Notes: generated from the sequence alone by a model not told the origin. A stretch of 64,000 nucleotides of DNA from Priestia megaterium NBRC 15308 = ATCC 14581 (GCF_000832985.1 NZ_CP009920.1:1674001-1738000); one strand, 5' to 3'; positions 55,230-63,566 are shown, numbered from the stretch's first letter. A program made the numbers and translations.

Positions 55230-55511
55230 TCATGAAATTTGCTCAATCACTTTACGAATAGCACTCCATGAATGTTTGACGAAATAAATCGGTTTTTTTT
55301 GTTTTTTTGCTTTCTCTTTAATGACTTTTGCCATATTGTGATTAATAAAATCCGTAATAACTAATACAAACCCAATATGTTCGGGTATTTCTCGCTTCAC
55401 CATATTGCTTTTACGGCCATCTAAATGAATTACTTCATTAAATCCTTCTCCCTCTAAACGATCTGTAATATGCTTTAACCTGTCTCCTCCTACAACCATA
55501 ACTGATGACAT
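55230..55511 (-). CDS. DUF2325 family protein
   Basis: A 93-residue DUF2325 protein: MSSVMVVGGDRLKHITDRL start, VVGGD, a HLDGRK turn, VLVITDFINHNMAKVIKEKAK and a VKHSWSAIRKV end. DUF2325 proteins have a small Rossmann-like fold; the role is unknown. GGGAGGGAACAAAC precedes the ATG. A TTGACA promoter containing a Fur-like box lies upstream, so expression under iron limitation is likely. The nuclease-like gene follows 54 bases later. Confidence 0.82.
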   Translation of the reverse strand: MSSVMVVGGDRLKHITDRLEGEGFNEVIHLDGRKSNMVKREIPEHIGFVLVITDFINHNMAKVIKEKAKKQKKPIYFVKHSWSAIRKVIEQIS

Positions 55512-55580
55512 GTTTGTTCCCTCCCAATTAATTATTCATTTAATGATTTGCCAACAACTTGTATTCTTTACTATATACAC

Positions 55581-55610
55581 AGTTTAATTGAGAATGATTA
55601 TCTTTGTCAA
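55581..55610 (-). promoter_or_regulatory. promoter of the DUF2325 gene with embedded Fur box
   Basis: Minus-strand TTGACA (55605-55610) and TAAACT (55581-55586), 18-base spacer, with the Fur-like box between the two elements. Confidence 0.6.
55589..55603 (-). promoter_or_regulatory. Fur operator upstream of the DUF2325 gene
   Basis: TGAGAATGATTATCT, 12 of 14 defined positions of TGATAATNATTATCA, within the promoter spacer. Confidence 0.82.
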
Positions 55611-55618
55611 TGTTTAAT

Positions 55619-55633
55619 TGATAAAAATTCTCA
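55619..55633. promoter_or_regulatory. second Fur operator in the DUF2325/DUF1540 divergent region
   Basis: TGATAAAAATTCTCA, 12 of 14 to the Fur box, 30 bases from the first one. It overlaps the region upstream of the -35 of the DUF2325 promoter. Confidence 0.72.
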
Positions 55634-55718
55634 ATTAAAATGAAAGTCTACCACCTTTCTTATAAGTTAGTTGAATTTTGACCATACTATAGCTATCACA
55701 TACAAAGGAGGGTTAACG

Positions 55719-55877
55719 TTGGAACAAAACATTCTTTGTGAAGTAAATAACTGTCACTTTTGGAAAAATGGAAATCACTGCAGCGCAGAAGAAATTTACG
55801 TGGTAAGTCATAGCGGAAAACATGCAGCAAGCAGTTATGAAACAGACTGTAAAACGTTCAAGCCAACTGAAGCGTAA
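55719..55877 (+). CDS. DUF1540 family protein
   Basis: A 52-residue cysteine-rich protein (CEVNNCHFWKNGNHCSAEEI, then a late Cys in ETDCKTF), the four-cysteine pattern of DUF1540, probably metal-binding. AAAGGAGGG precedes a TTG start at 55719; the longer ORF from 55671 is rejected. DUF1540 proteins are common in spore-formers and of unknown role. It is divergent from the DUF2325 gene. Confidence 0.82.
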   Translation: MEQNILCEVNNCHFWKNGNHCSAEEIYVVSHSGKHAASSYETDCKTFKPTEA

Positions 55878-55882
55878 CCCGC

Positions 55883-55912
55883 AAAAGGACAGCCTCTGGG
55901 TTGTCTTTTTTC
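55883..55912 (+). terminator. terminator of the DUF1540 gene
   Basis: AAAAGGACAGCC / GGGTTGTCTTTTTT imperfect stem-loop right after the stop codon. Confidence 0.7.
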
Positions 55913-55943
55913 TCTCTTCAAGATCATAAAAAAGGAGACTATT

Positions 55944-56147
55944 ATGAAAACTGAACAACTGATTCATTTTTTTAAAGAAGAAGCAATAAAAGCAAATGAA
56001 CAAACCTTTCCAATCTATGTACAATCTTTTACTCATTTATGGACATATAAATGGGGAACACTTGAAAACATTCCAGAAGAAATTGATGACTTAATTACCA
56101 CACGTGCGTTAGAACTTGGACTTATTCACTTAAAAAAAGCTGACTAA
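55944..56147 (+). CDS. conserved hypothetical protein, 67 residues
   Basis: A small acidic, mostly helical protein (MKTEQLIHFFKEEAIKANEQ start, ALELGLIHLKKAD end). An excellent AAAAAAGGAGAC ribosome site and a terminator-like stem just after support expression. No family recognised. Convergent with nrdB. Confidence 0.75.
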   Translation: MKTEQLIHFFKEEAIKANEQTFPIYVQSFTHLWTYKWGTLENIPEEIDDLITTRALELGLIHLKKAD

Positions 56148-56169
56148 TCAATAAGGAAATTAGTCAGCT
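56139..56169 (-). terminator. nrdB terminator
   Basis: AGCTGACTAAT / ATTAGTCAGCT stem; read leftward it ends in TTTTTTT. It overlaps the end of the convergent 67-residue gene. Confidence 0.85.
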
Positions 56170-56176
56170 CTTGTAT

Positions 56177-57220
56177 TTATAGATCATCAAATCCATTCGC
56201 ATCTGATGCTTTTGTATATTGTCTTGATTTCTGTTCAAAGAAATCCGTTTTCCCTAAATCTACCTCTTGATAAGCAATAATCCAACGAAGAGGATTTTCA
56301 ATCGGTGCTTCTGGGAAAGCAGCTCGGCCAAAGCCTAATTGATTACAGCGTTTATTAGCCATGTATTCAATATACTGCTGCAGTTCTTTCATCGTGATCC
56401 CGTCGAATTTTTCTCCGATAACAGATTCTGCCCATTCAATTTCAAGACGAGCTGCCTCTTGGAACGTTTCAACTACAAATGTTTCTAGCTCCTCCGTACG
56501 ATAAGCTGGATTTTCATTTAGGACTTCCTTGAAAATCTTTTCAAATAACCCAACGTGAAGCTGTTCATCACGATTGATATAGTTAATCATCGTAGATGTC
56601 GCCACCATCTTTTGATTTCTCGCAAGATTATAGAAGAAAGCAAATCCGCTATAGAAGAAAAGGCCTTCTAAAATAACATCATATACCATAGACTTCAAAA
56701 AGTTTTCAACCGTTGCTTCTTCGCTAAATGCTTTATATCCGTTTGTAATAAAGTCATTTCGAGCACGAAGCTTTTCGTCTGTGCGCCAGTATTCAAATAC
56801 TTCATCTTGTTTTCCTTTTGGTACAAGACTTGATAAAACATATGAATACGAATGATTATGAACCACTTCTTGCTGCGCTAAAATAATCATTAGAGCATTA
56901 ATCGAAGAGTCGGTTACATAATCAGCTACTTTGCTAGCATAATCTGATTGAATACTGTCCAGTAGCGCCAGCAGGCCAATAATTTTTAAAAAGCTCTCTT
57001 GTTCGTCAGCCGTTAACCGAGGGAACTGCTTAATATCTTGACCCATATTAATTTCAAACGGCGTCCAGAAGTTAGCTAGCATACGCTTGTATTTAGGGAA
57101 CGCCCATGAAAATCGGACGTCATCCCAGTTTAGAATATTTGAGCTCTTGCCGTTGATGATTCCTGTCGAACGGTTCGGAGCTGTTTCGTTCATTAATTCT
57201 CGTTTTAACATGCTTGTCAT
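56177..57220 (-). CDS. nrdB: ribonucleoside-diphosphate reductase class Ia, beta subunit
   Basis: Radical-generating subunit, 347 residues. All diiron ligands of the E. coli class Ia protein have counterparts: Asp in LLDSIQSDY, Glu and His in AQQEVVHNHSYSY, Glu in DVILEGLFFYSGF, Glu and His in NRDEQLHVGLF; the radical Tyr is in HNHSY. The sequence is NrdB-like, not NrdF-like, and no nrdI is adjacent. AAAGGAGTG precedes the ATG; it follows nrdA by 16 bases. Confidence 0.9.
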   Translation of the reverse strand: MTSMLKRELMNETAPNRSTGIINGKSSNILNWDDVRFSWAFPKYKRMLANFWTPFEINMGQDIKQFPRLTADEQESFLKIIGLLALLDSIQSDYASKVADYVTDSSINALMIILAQQEVVHNHSYSYVLSSLVPKGKQDEVFEYWRTDEKLRARNDFITNGYKAFSEEATVENFLKSMVYDVILEGLFFYSGFAFFYNLARNQKMVATSTMINYINRDEQLHVGLFEKIFKEVLNENPAYRTEELETFVVETFQEAARLEIEWAESVIGEKFDGITMKELQQYIEYMANKRCNQLGFGRAAFPEAPIENPLRWIIAYQEVDLGKTDFFEQKSRQYTKASDANGFDDL

Positions 57221-57236
57221 TAATTATTCACTCCTT

Positions 57237-59480
57237 TTAACTATGACAGCTTTCACATTCTTCAATCACTTCACTTGATGTTGAACGTACGTAGTAGGTC
57301 GTTTTTAACTTTTCTTTCCATGCCGTCATATGAAGATCCAGCAGCTCTTTTGCTCGGATATCATTTTGTACATATAAGTTGAATGAAATGGATTGATCAA
57401 TATGGCGCTGGCGCTTGGCGTTTTGCTTAATACTCCAGTGCTGATCAATTAAATAAACGGACTTATAATACCAGTTTGTTGCTGGCGATAAATCTGGTGC
57501 CGTCACTGGGATTTTATAGTTTTTCTTTTCCTCTGAATAAAACTTACGGAAAATCGGATCAATACTTGCAGTAGAACCCGCGATAATAGATGTTGATGAA
57601 TTAGGTGCTACAGCCATTAAGTAGCCATTTCTTATCCCATTGCTTTGAACTTCGTTACGCAGTTCACTCCACGCTTCGCTTGTGTATTTACGTGTTTCAA
57701 AATAAGCGCCTGACTCAAAATCTGAGCCTTTAAATAATGGATATGCACCTTTTTCTTTAGCTAAGTTCATGCTTGCCTGTACGGTTAAGTAAGCAATTTG
57801 CTCGTACAATTCATCGCAATATGCTACCGCTTCATCTGTTTCCCATGCTATTTTCTTTAAGGCAAGCAAATGGTTCCAACCAAATGTGCCAAGTCCTACT
57901 GCGCGGTACTTTTGGTTTGTTAGTTTTGCTTGAAGTACTGGCAAATCATTTAACTCAATAACGTTATCAAGCATGCGTACTTGAATTGGAATTAAACGTT
58001 CAAGCACATCTTCAGTTACGGCTCTCGCTAAGTTGATAGAAGAAAGATTACATACAACAAAATCGCCCGGATTCTTTGTAATAATAATTTTTCCGTCTTC
58101 CGTAATTTCCTCTGTTACGACCGTTGTGCTTTGGTTTTGCGTAATTTCTGTACATAAGTTGCTGCAGTAGATCATGCCCTCGTGGCGGTTTTGATTAGCT
58201 CGGTTAACCGTATCACGATAAAACATATAAGGCGTTCCGGTTTCAAGCTGGGAAAGCATAATGCGCTTGAAGATTTCAATAGCAGGTACTGTTTCTCTTG
58301 AAAGCTGTTCATTATTTACACACTCAGCGTAACGAGTGCGGAACGAACCGCTGCCTTCTTCTTCATCATAAAAATCTTCTAACGAGTAGCCCATCAGCGT
58401 ACGAACTTCGTGAGGATCGAATAAGTGCCAGTCTTCACGTGCCTCTACTTTTTCCATAAACAAATCTGGCAAACATACACCAGTGAATAAATCATGCGTG
58501 CGCTGACGTTCGTCACCATTGTTCAAACGCGCATCTAAGAATGAAAAGATGTCTTTGTGCCATACGTCTAAATATACGGCAATAGCTCCTTGGCGTTGAC
58601 CTAGCTGATCGACACTTACAGCCGTATTATTTAGCTGTTTCATCCATGGAATTGTTCCTGATGATACGCCTTTAAAACCTTTTATATCACTTCCTCGGCT
58701 TCTAATATGACCGAGGTAGACACCAATTCCGCCTCCATTTTTACTAAGCGTGGCCAAATCTGTATTGCTATCATAAATACCGCGTAAGCTGTCATCAATC
58801 GTATCAATAAAGCAGCTAGATAGCTGTCCGTAGCTCTTTCCTGCATTTGAAAGTGTTGGTGTGGCAACCGTCATATATAGACTAGAAAGCGCCCAATACG
58901 CTTCTTTTACTAATGCTGTTCGATTTTCTTTCTTTTCTTGAGACATCAGCGTCATAGCAATGATAAGAAAACGTTCTTGCGGTAATTCGTATACGCGCTT
59001 ATCATGTGATGTCGCTAAATAGCGATCTGCTAATGTCAACAATCCAATGTATGTAAATAAACGATCGCGTTCAGGAATAATGACTGAAGCAATTTCATTA
59101 ATTTCTTCTTCTGTATATGTTTTTAATAGCTGCTTATTATAAATGCCGATTTTTGTTAGTTCTTGAATAAGCTGATAAAACGAACCGTACTTCTCTTTTT
59201 TATCGTAACCTCGGTTGTCCGCTGCTTTTCGATATAGTTCGTTTAAGTAGACGTCTGCCGCTACGTACGTCCAATCGGGTTCTTCCATTGAAATACGCTC
59301 TAAGGCTGCCAAAATTAGGACGTTTGCAACCTTTTCGTCCGTCATATTTTCCTTTACTGTAACAGTTTGAATAACCTTTTCCTCATACAAAGAAAAATCA
59401 AGCTGCGTAAATTCTTTTTTTAAACGTTCAATATATGCAGTTAATTCATGTAGAATTGTAGGCTTTAATGTATTCACCAT
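57237..59480 (-). CDS. nrdA: ribonucleoside-diphosphate reductase class Ia, alpha subunit
   Basis: Catalytic subunit reducing NDPs to dNDPs, 747 residues. Active-site cysteines are in GQLSSCFIDT (about 217) and NLCTEI (about 435), with VVCNLSSINLA for the third. The C-terminal radical pathway tyrosines are in KTTYYVRS, followed by the shuttle pair CESC. An N-terminal ATP-cone is not recognisable, so dATP inhibition of the classic type is doubtful. AGAGGAGCC fixes ATG 59480. The leader holds a cobalamin riboswitch and NrdR sites. Confidence 0.92.
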   Translation of the reverse strand: MVNTLKPTILHELTAYIERLKKEFTQLDFSLYEEKVIQTVTVKENMTDEKVANVLILAALERISMEEPDWTYVAADVYLNELYRKAADNRGYDKKEKYGSFYQLIQELTKIGIYNKQLLKTYTEEEINEIASVIIPERDRLFTYIGLLTLADRYLATSHDKRVYELPQERFLIIAMTLMSQEKKENRTALVKEAYWALSSLYMTVATPTLSNAGKSYGQLSSCFIDTIDDSLRGIYDSNTDLATLSKNGGGIGVYLGHIRSRGSDIKGFKGVSSGTIPWMKQLNNTAVSVDQLGQRQGAIAVYLDVWHKDIFSFLDARLNNGDERQRTHDLFTGVCLPDLFMEKVEAREDWHLFDPHEVRTLMGYSLEDFYDEEEGSGSFRTRYAECVNNEQLSRETVPAIEIFKRIMLSQLETGTPYMFYRDTVNRANQNRHEGMIYCSNLCTEITQNQSTTVVTEEITEDGKIIITKNPGDFVVCNLSSINLARAVTEDVLERLIPIQVRMLDNVIELNDLPVLQAKLTNQKYRAVGLGTFGWNHLLALKKIAWETDEAVAYCDELYEQIAYLTVQASMNLAKEKGAYPLFKGSDFESGAYFETRKYTSEAWSELRNEVQSNGIRNGYLMAVAPNSSTSIIAGSTASIDPIFRKFYSEEKKNYKIPVTAPDLSPATNWYYKSVYLIDQHWSIKQNAKRQRHIDQSISFNLYVQNDIRAKELLDLHMTAWKEKLKTTYYVRSTSSEVIEECESCHS

Positions 59481-59510
59481 AAATATGGCTCCTCTCTTCA
59501 CTTCAAAATA

Positions 59511-59540
59511 AAAAATCGCTCACCGTACCTCGGTGAGCGA
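59511..59540 (-). terminator. regulatory terminator in the nrdAB leader
   Basis: TCGCTCACCG / CGGTGAGCGA stem; leftward it is followed by TTTTTTATTTT, 31 bases before nrdA. Upstream leader segments GAGCGA and GGTGAG can pair with its 5' arm and are candidate antiterminator strands. Confidence 0.85.
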
Positions 59541-59624
59541 ATAGAACGAAGATAGAAGAAGACACTAAGTCTTTTCTCAATCCTCGCTCTACCCTCTCAC
59601 CTCCCGAAGAAGATAAAACGACAT

Positions 59625-59787
59625 AAAAAAGGCAGGTCTCCTGACTTATGCTTCTTTTTACTTTAAGGCCTTCCCATGATGTTTACTCACAGTGGATCTC
59701 CTTATTTCATCAGCATTCACAGTTGCGGGAACAGCTTTGGATTTTCACCAAATTCCCTTTTAAGTCTTTTTATCAGACACCTTTTTC
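59625..59787 (-). promoter_or_regulatory. cobalamin riboswitch controlling nrdAB
   Basis: The leftward strand carries the B12-element in order: AAAAAGGTGTCTGAT, AAAAGGGAAT, GGTGAAAATCC, AGCTGTTCCCGCAACTGT (the B12 box core), ATGCTGATGAAATAAGGAG, CCACTGTG, GGGAAGG, then AAGTCAGGAGACCTGCC. It lies between the nrdA promoter and a terminator. Cobalamin binding would reduce nrdAB expression. Confidence 0.95.
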
Positions 59788-59795
59788 ACTGGAAA

Positions 59796-59811
59796 ACACA
59801 AAATATAGTAT
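59796..59811 (-). promoter_or_regulatory. NrdR box, proximal
   Basis: Minus strand ATACTATATTTTGTGT, 14 of 16 to the NrdR box ACACWATATATWGTGT; it covers the -10 element TACTAT of the nrdAB promoter. Confidence 0.75.
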
Positions 59812-59833
59812 TTTATTATAGATTCCAAAACAA
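59805..59833 (-). promoter_or_regulatory. predicted sigma-A promoter of nrdAB
   Basis: Minus strand TTGTTT and TACTAT with a 17-base spacer, directly upstream of the riboswitch. Confidence 0.7.
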
Positions 59834-59843
59834 CATATTGTGT
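59828..59843 (-). promoter_or_regulatory. NrdR box, distal
   Basis: Minus strand ACACAATATGTTGTTT, 14 of 16 to the NrdR consensus. It overlaps the -35 element and lies exactly 32 bases from the proximal box, the spacing known for tandem NrdR sites. Confidence 0.78.
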
Positions 59844-60043
59844 TATGTTATAAACACATTATATAGGACAACTTAGAAAACTATCAACCTATTTTCAAAA
59901 ATAATTTTGTTTTTTACGATAAAACTCTTCGACTTTTTTCATCAAACTATTCCATCATAACATGTTTTGACACGCTTGATGGAACAATGTGCTCTTTTTA
60001 AAAAATTTGTCCTATTTTTCTACTAAACATTGACAACCTCAAT

Positions 60044-60080
60044 AAAAAAACCGTTTTTCATCAAAAAACGGTTTTTAATT
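60044..60080 (-). terminator. menC terminator
   Basis: AAAAAAACCG(TTTTT) / (AAAAA)CGGTTTTT stem-loop at the end of the men operon. Confidence 0.85.
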
Positions 60081-61182
60081 ATTTGTATTCTTTTTCAAAT
60101 GATTTGATTGTTTTGATAAACTTTTTATCAATATCGTATCCTATCCCCGGTTTTCCCTTCACCTTTATTACTCCGGCTTCTACCTCTACTTCGGGCTTAA
60201 TAATATCTTTTTCCCAATAGCGAGACGACGCAGAAATATCACCTGGTATCGTGAAAGAAGGGAGTGTGGCAAGGGCGATGTTATGAGCTCGTGAAATCCC
60301 TGCTTCTAACATTCCTCCAACCCAAAGTCTTACACCATGCCGGACGCATAAATCATGAATTTGCTTTGCTACGGACATTCCGCCAACTCGCCCGATTTTC
60401 ACATTGATAATCTTACAGCTTTCTTGTTCGATTGCATGACGTGCATCTTCACAGCTCACAATACTTTCATCTAAGCAAATTGGCGTCTTTATTTGCTTTT
60501 GTAACAATCGATGATCAAGGATATCATCAGAACTTAACGGCTGTTCGATCATCATTAAATTCAATTCATCTAGTTTCTTTAATGAATCACTATCGCTTAA
60601 AGTATAGGCTGAATTGGCATCAGCCATAAGAGGAATGCTTGGAAATTCATCTCGAATTTGTTTCAGTAGCTCATAGTCAGCACCCGGCTTAATTTTCACT
60701 TTAAAGCGCTTATAGCCATCTTTCATGTAAGTCTTTATTTGTTCTTTCATTACGGAAATGTCATTTAAGCCAACTACCACTCCAGCTTCTACAGCAGACC
60801 TTACTCCGCCAATTACTTCAGATAACGGCTTGTTTTGCCGCTTTGCATACAAATCCCATACAGCACAGTCCAAAGCTGCTTTAGCCATGTTATTTCGCTT
60901 TAGAGGTTTGAATAACTTTTGAACATCCTCTGGTTTTTGAAGCTGCTGATGAAGAAGCGAGGGAATTAAAAAATCGTCTAACATATGAAAACATGTCTGA
61001 ATCGTTTCTTCCGTATACCAAGGAGATGAAAAAGCAACGACTTCTCCCCACCCTGTAAATCCTTGTTCATCTTCTACTTCAAGCAAAATCAATTCTCGAT
61101 CCTGTACTGTACCATAGCTTGTTGAAAAAGGAGAAAGAAGCTTCATGTCAATTTTATAAAGATGTACTTTTTTTATAATCAT
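60079..61182 (-). CDS. menC: o-succinylbenzoate synthase
   Basis: Enolase-superfamily enzyme that dehydrates SHCHC to o-succinylbenzoate in menaquinone synthesis, 367 residues. Catalytic Lys in KRFKVKIKPG (about 164), metal ligands in LMADANSAYT (Asp about 190), MIEQPLSSDD (Glu about 214) and LDESIVS (Asp about 239), and the second Lys in INVKIGRVGG (about 263). AAAGGAGC precedes the ATG; 3 bases separate it from menE. Last gene of the operon. Confidence 0.95.
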   Translation of the reverse strand: MIIKKVHLYKIDMKLLSPFSTSYGTVQDRELILLEVEDEQGFTGWGEVVAFSSPWYTEETIQTCFHMLDDFLIPSLLHQQLQKPEDVQKLFKPLKRNNMAKAALDCAVWDLYAKRQNKPLSEVIGGVRSAVEAGVVVGLNDISVMKEQIKTYMKDGYKRFKVKIKPGADYELLKQIRDEFPSIPLMADANSAYTLSDSDSLKKLDELNLMMIEQPLSSDDILDHRLLQKQIKTPICLDESIVSCEDARHAIEQESCKIINVKIGRVGGMSVAKQIHDLCVRHGVRLWVGGMLEAGISRAHNIALATLPSFTIPGDISASSRYWEKDIIKPEVEVEAGVIKVKGKPGIGYDIDKKFIKTIKSFEKEYK

Positions 61183-61185
61183 CGA

Positions 61186-62649
61186 TTAGCTCCTTTTCTG
61201 TATGAACGATGATAGCTTCCGGCGTATGATTTTATTAGAAGCTGTTCGCGGCAGCTCCTCTACTCGAACGAAATACTTTGGAAGTTTGTACTTTGCTAAA
61301 AATTGTTGAATGTGTAAAGATAATTCTTCATCTGAAACGTCTTCGTTTACAACAATACATGCAGCTGGAACTTGTCCCCATTTTTCATCACCTACTCCCG
61401 TTACACCGGCCTCTTTAACAGCGGGATGCTTCAACAAAACATTTTCAATTTCAGCTGGATATACATTTTCTCCACCTGAAATAATAAGGTCTGAACGTCT
61501 GTCTAACACATATAGAAAGCCTTCTTCATCCACTTTCCCGATATCTCCTGTATAGAACCAGCCTTGTTGAAGGGCTTTTTCAGTAGCTTCTGGTTTATTT
61601 AAATATCCTTTTGTAACATTTGGACCTTTAACAATGATTTCTCCTGCTTCGCTGGTCTCATTTCCTTTTTCATCTACAATTTTCATTGCACATGGAAACA
61701 ATGGTTTACCTGCTGATCCCAGTTTTCGCAAACTATCTTCAGGTGAAAGCGTAACGAACTGTGAAGATGTTTCTGTCATTCCATACGTTTGATAAACAGG
61801 AATTTCTTTATTCACACAAGCCTCTAAAATAGTAAGCGGTGCAGGTCCTCCTCCTAAAAGCATGCATCGAAACGTATGCGGATATTTTCGTTCCCCTAAC
61901 TCATCGAGCATGTTGGACAGCATGGAAGTGACAACCGAAATAATCGTTACCTCTTTGTTTTCAATTGCTTCATTTACTGCTCTTGCTTCAAACCGTTCTT
62001 CTAAAATGATTTTCATTCCGTAAAAGACGCTCCGCATTAAAATAGATAAGCCGCTAATATGAAACAAAGGAACCGCTATAAGCCAGCAGTCTTTTTCGTT
62101 TAATCCTAAATTAAGCGCTGAGCCAACGGAACTCCACCAGTGATTTCCATACGTCTGCAGCACTCCTTTTGGATGACCTGTTGTTCCGGACGTATACATA
62201 ATGGTAAATGTCTCCTCGAGATTCCACGTTTTTTGAAAATCCGTTTCTGCTTCTGGAGAACTTTTTAAAGCAGGTAAAGTAAGCTGAGTAATGGAACTTT
62301 GGAATTCTCTCATTAAAAATGTTTCATCCGCAATAAGCAACGACACGTTTGCATCTGTTAGCTGATAATTAATTTCTTCGTTTGTCAAACGCGTGTTGAC
62401 GAGCAGCAACCTTGCACCAATATAAGAAACCGCATGTAAAATCTCAATAAACTCCACTCTATTTTTCATGTATAAAGCAATGGTATCGTCTTGCTTTACA
62501 CCGTTAAACGAAAGCTGCTGTGCTACTTTTTGAACACGTTTATGAAGCTCTTGAAACGTAAGAGACGTTTGGGATGTTTCTACCGCCACTCGATTTGGCG
62601 TCAAATATGCTCTTTGCATAAGCCCATTGGGAATCGTTTGGCTACTCAT
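61186..62649 (-). CDS. menE: o-succinylbenzoate--CoA ligase
   Basis: Adenylate-forming enzyme making OSB-CoA, 487 residues. The ATP motif is TIMYTSGTTGHPKGVL near residue 150; YQTYGMTETSSQF (about 290), GWFYTGDIGKVDEEGFLYVLDR (hinge, about 370) and the late PRTASNKIIRR with the catalytic Lys are all present. AAAGGAGAG precedes the ATG. It lies between menB and menC. Confidence 0.96.
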   Translation of the reverse strand: MSSQTIPNGLMQRAYLTPNRVAVETSQTSLTFQELHKRVQKVAQQLSFNGVKQDDTIALYMKNRVEFIEILHAVSYIGARLLLVNTRLTNEEINYQLTDANVSLLIADETFLMREFQSSITQLTLPALKSSPEAETDFQKTWNLEETFTIMYTSGTTGHPKGVLQTYGNHWWSSVGSALNLGLNEKDCWLIAVPLFHISGLSILMRSVFYGMKIILEERFEARAVNEAIENKEVTIISVVTSMLSNMLDELGERKYPHTFRCMLLGGGPAPLTILEACVNKEIPVYQTYGMTETSSQFVTLSPEDSLRKLGSAGKPLFPCAMKIVDEKGNETSEAGEIIVKGPNVTKGYLNKPEATEKALQQGWFYTGDIGKVDEEGFLYVLDRRSDLIISGGENVYPAEIENVLLKHPAVKEAGVTGVGDEKWGQVPAACIVVNEDVSDEELSLHIQQFLAKYKLPKYFVRVEELPRTASNKIIRRKLSSFIQKRS

Positions 62650-62689
62650 GAATTTCTCTCCTTTTTATACTGATTAACTAAATTAAATT

Positions 62690-62723
62690 GAAAAAACAGC
62701 CTGATGATAATCACCAAGCTGTT
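62690..62723 (-). terminator. terminator-like stem between menB and menE
   Basis: Leftward AACAGCTTGGTGA / TCATCAGGCTGTT (with G-U pairs) followed by TTTTTTC, 9 bases after the menB stop. It probably lets only part of the transcripts continue into menEC. Confidence 0.65.
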
Positions 62724-62731
62724 TCAGCTGT

Positions 62732-63550
62732 TTAAGGGAAACGTGGGAACTGTTGGAAGTCTGGATTGCGTTTTTCCTTAAATGCATCGCGACCTTCTTT
62801 TGCCTCATCGGTTGTGTAATAAAGAAGCGTTGCGTCACCCGCAAATTGCTGGATACCAGCTAAGCCATCCGTATCAGCATTAAATGCTGCTTTTAAGAAA
62901 CGAAGAGCGGTTGGACTTTTTTCTAACATCTCTTCACACCATTGAATTGTTTCAGCTTCAAGCTGTTCTAATGGAACGACCGTGTTTACTAATCCCATGT
63001 CTAGTGCTTCTTGAGCGTTGTACTGACGGCATAAGAACCAGATCTCACGCGCTTTCTTATGACCTACGATGCGAGCTAAGTAACCAGAGCCATATCCTGC
63101 ATCGAAGCTTCCAACTTTAGGACCTGTTTGTCCAAATACTGCGTTATCCGCTGCAATTGTTAAGTCACATACAACGTGAAGAACGTGGCCACCACCAATT
63201 GCATAGCCTGATACCATCGCAACAACCGGCTTTGGAATTACGCGAATTAAACGCTGTAAATCTAGAACGTTTAGACGTGGAATTTCATCTTCTCCTACAT
63301 AGCCGCCGTGGCCGCGAACTCTTTGGTCTCCGCCTGAGCAAAATGCTTTATCTCCAGCACCTGCTAATACAATTACTCCAACGCTTGCATCGTCACGAGC
63401 ATAAGCAAATGCATCGATCAATTCCATTACTGTTTTTGGACGGAATGCATTGTGCACTTCCGGACGGTTAATCGTAATTTTAGCGATTCCGTTATATGTT
63501 TCGTATAAAATGTCTTCATACTGACGTACTGATGTCCATTCAACTGTCAT
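62732..63550 (-). CDS. menB: 1,4-dihydroxy-2-naphthoyl-CoA synthase
   Basis: Crotonase-fold enzyme that closes the second ring from OSB-CoA, 272 residues. [16 protein letters not shown] near residue 72, [17 protein letters not shown] (oxyanion loop, about 115) and [17 protein letters not shown] (catalytic Asp region, about 145) identify MenB. AGGAGGAAATAAAG precedes the ATG. 16 bases after menH. Confidence 0.97.
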   Translation of the reverse strand: MTVEWTSVRQYEDILYETYNGIAKITINRPEVHNAFRPKTVMELIDAFAYARDDASVGVIVLAGAGDKAFCSGGDQRVRGHGGYVGEDEIPRLNVLDLQRLIRVIPKPVVAMVSGYAIGGGHVLHVVCDLTIAADNAVFGQTGPKVGSFDAGYGSGYLARIVGHKKAREIWFLCRQYNAQEALDMGLVNTVVPLEQLEAETIQWCEEMLEKSPTALRFLKAAFNADTDGLAGIQQFAGDATLLYYTTDEAKEGRDAFKEKRNPDFQQFPRFP

Positions 63551-63566
63551 CTTTATTTCCTCCTAA

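Noticed and set aside
59854-59869. Third NrdR-like box, GTCCTATATAATGTGT on the minus strand
   Set aside because: 12 of 16 match, but it is 26 bp from the next box, which is not a helical-turn multiple; the two boxes 32 bp apart are preferred.
59676-59876. 66-codon plus-strand ORF
   Set aside because: Lies antisense over the cobalamin riboswitch and nrdAB promoter; no ribosome site.
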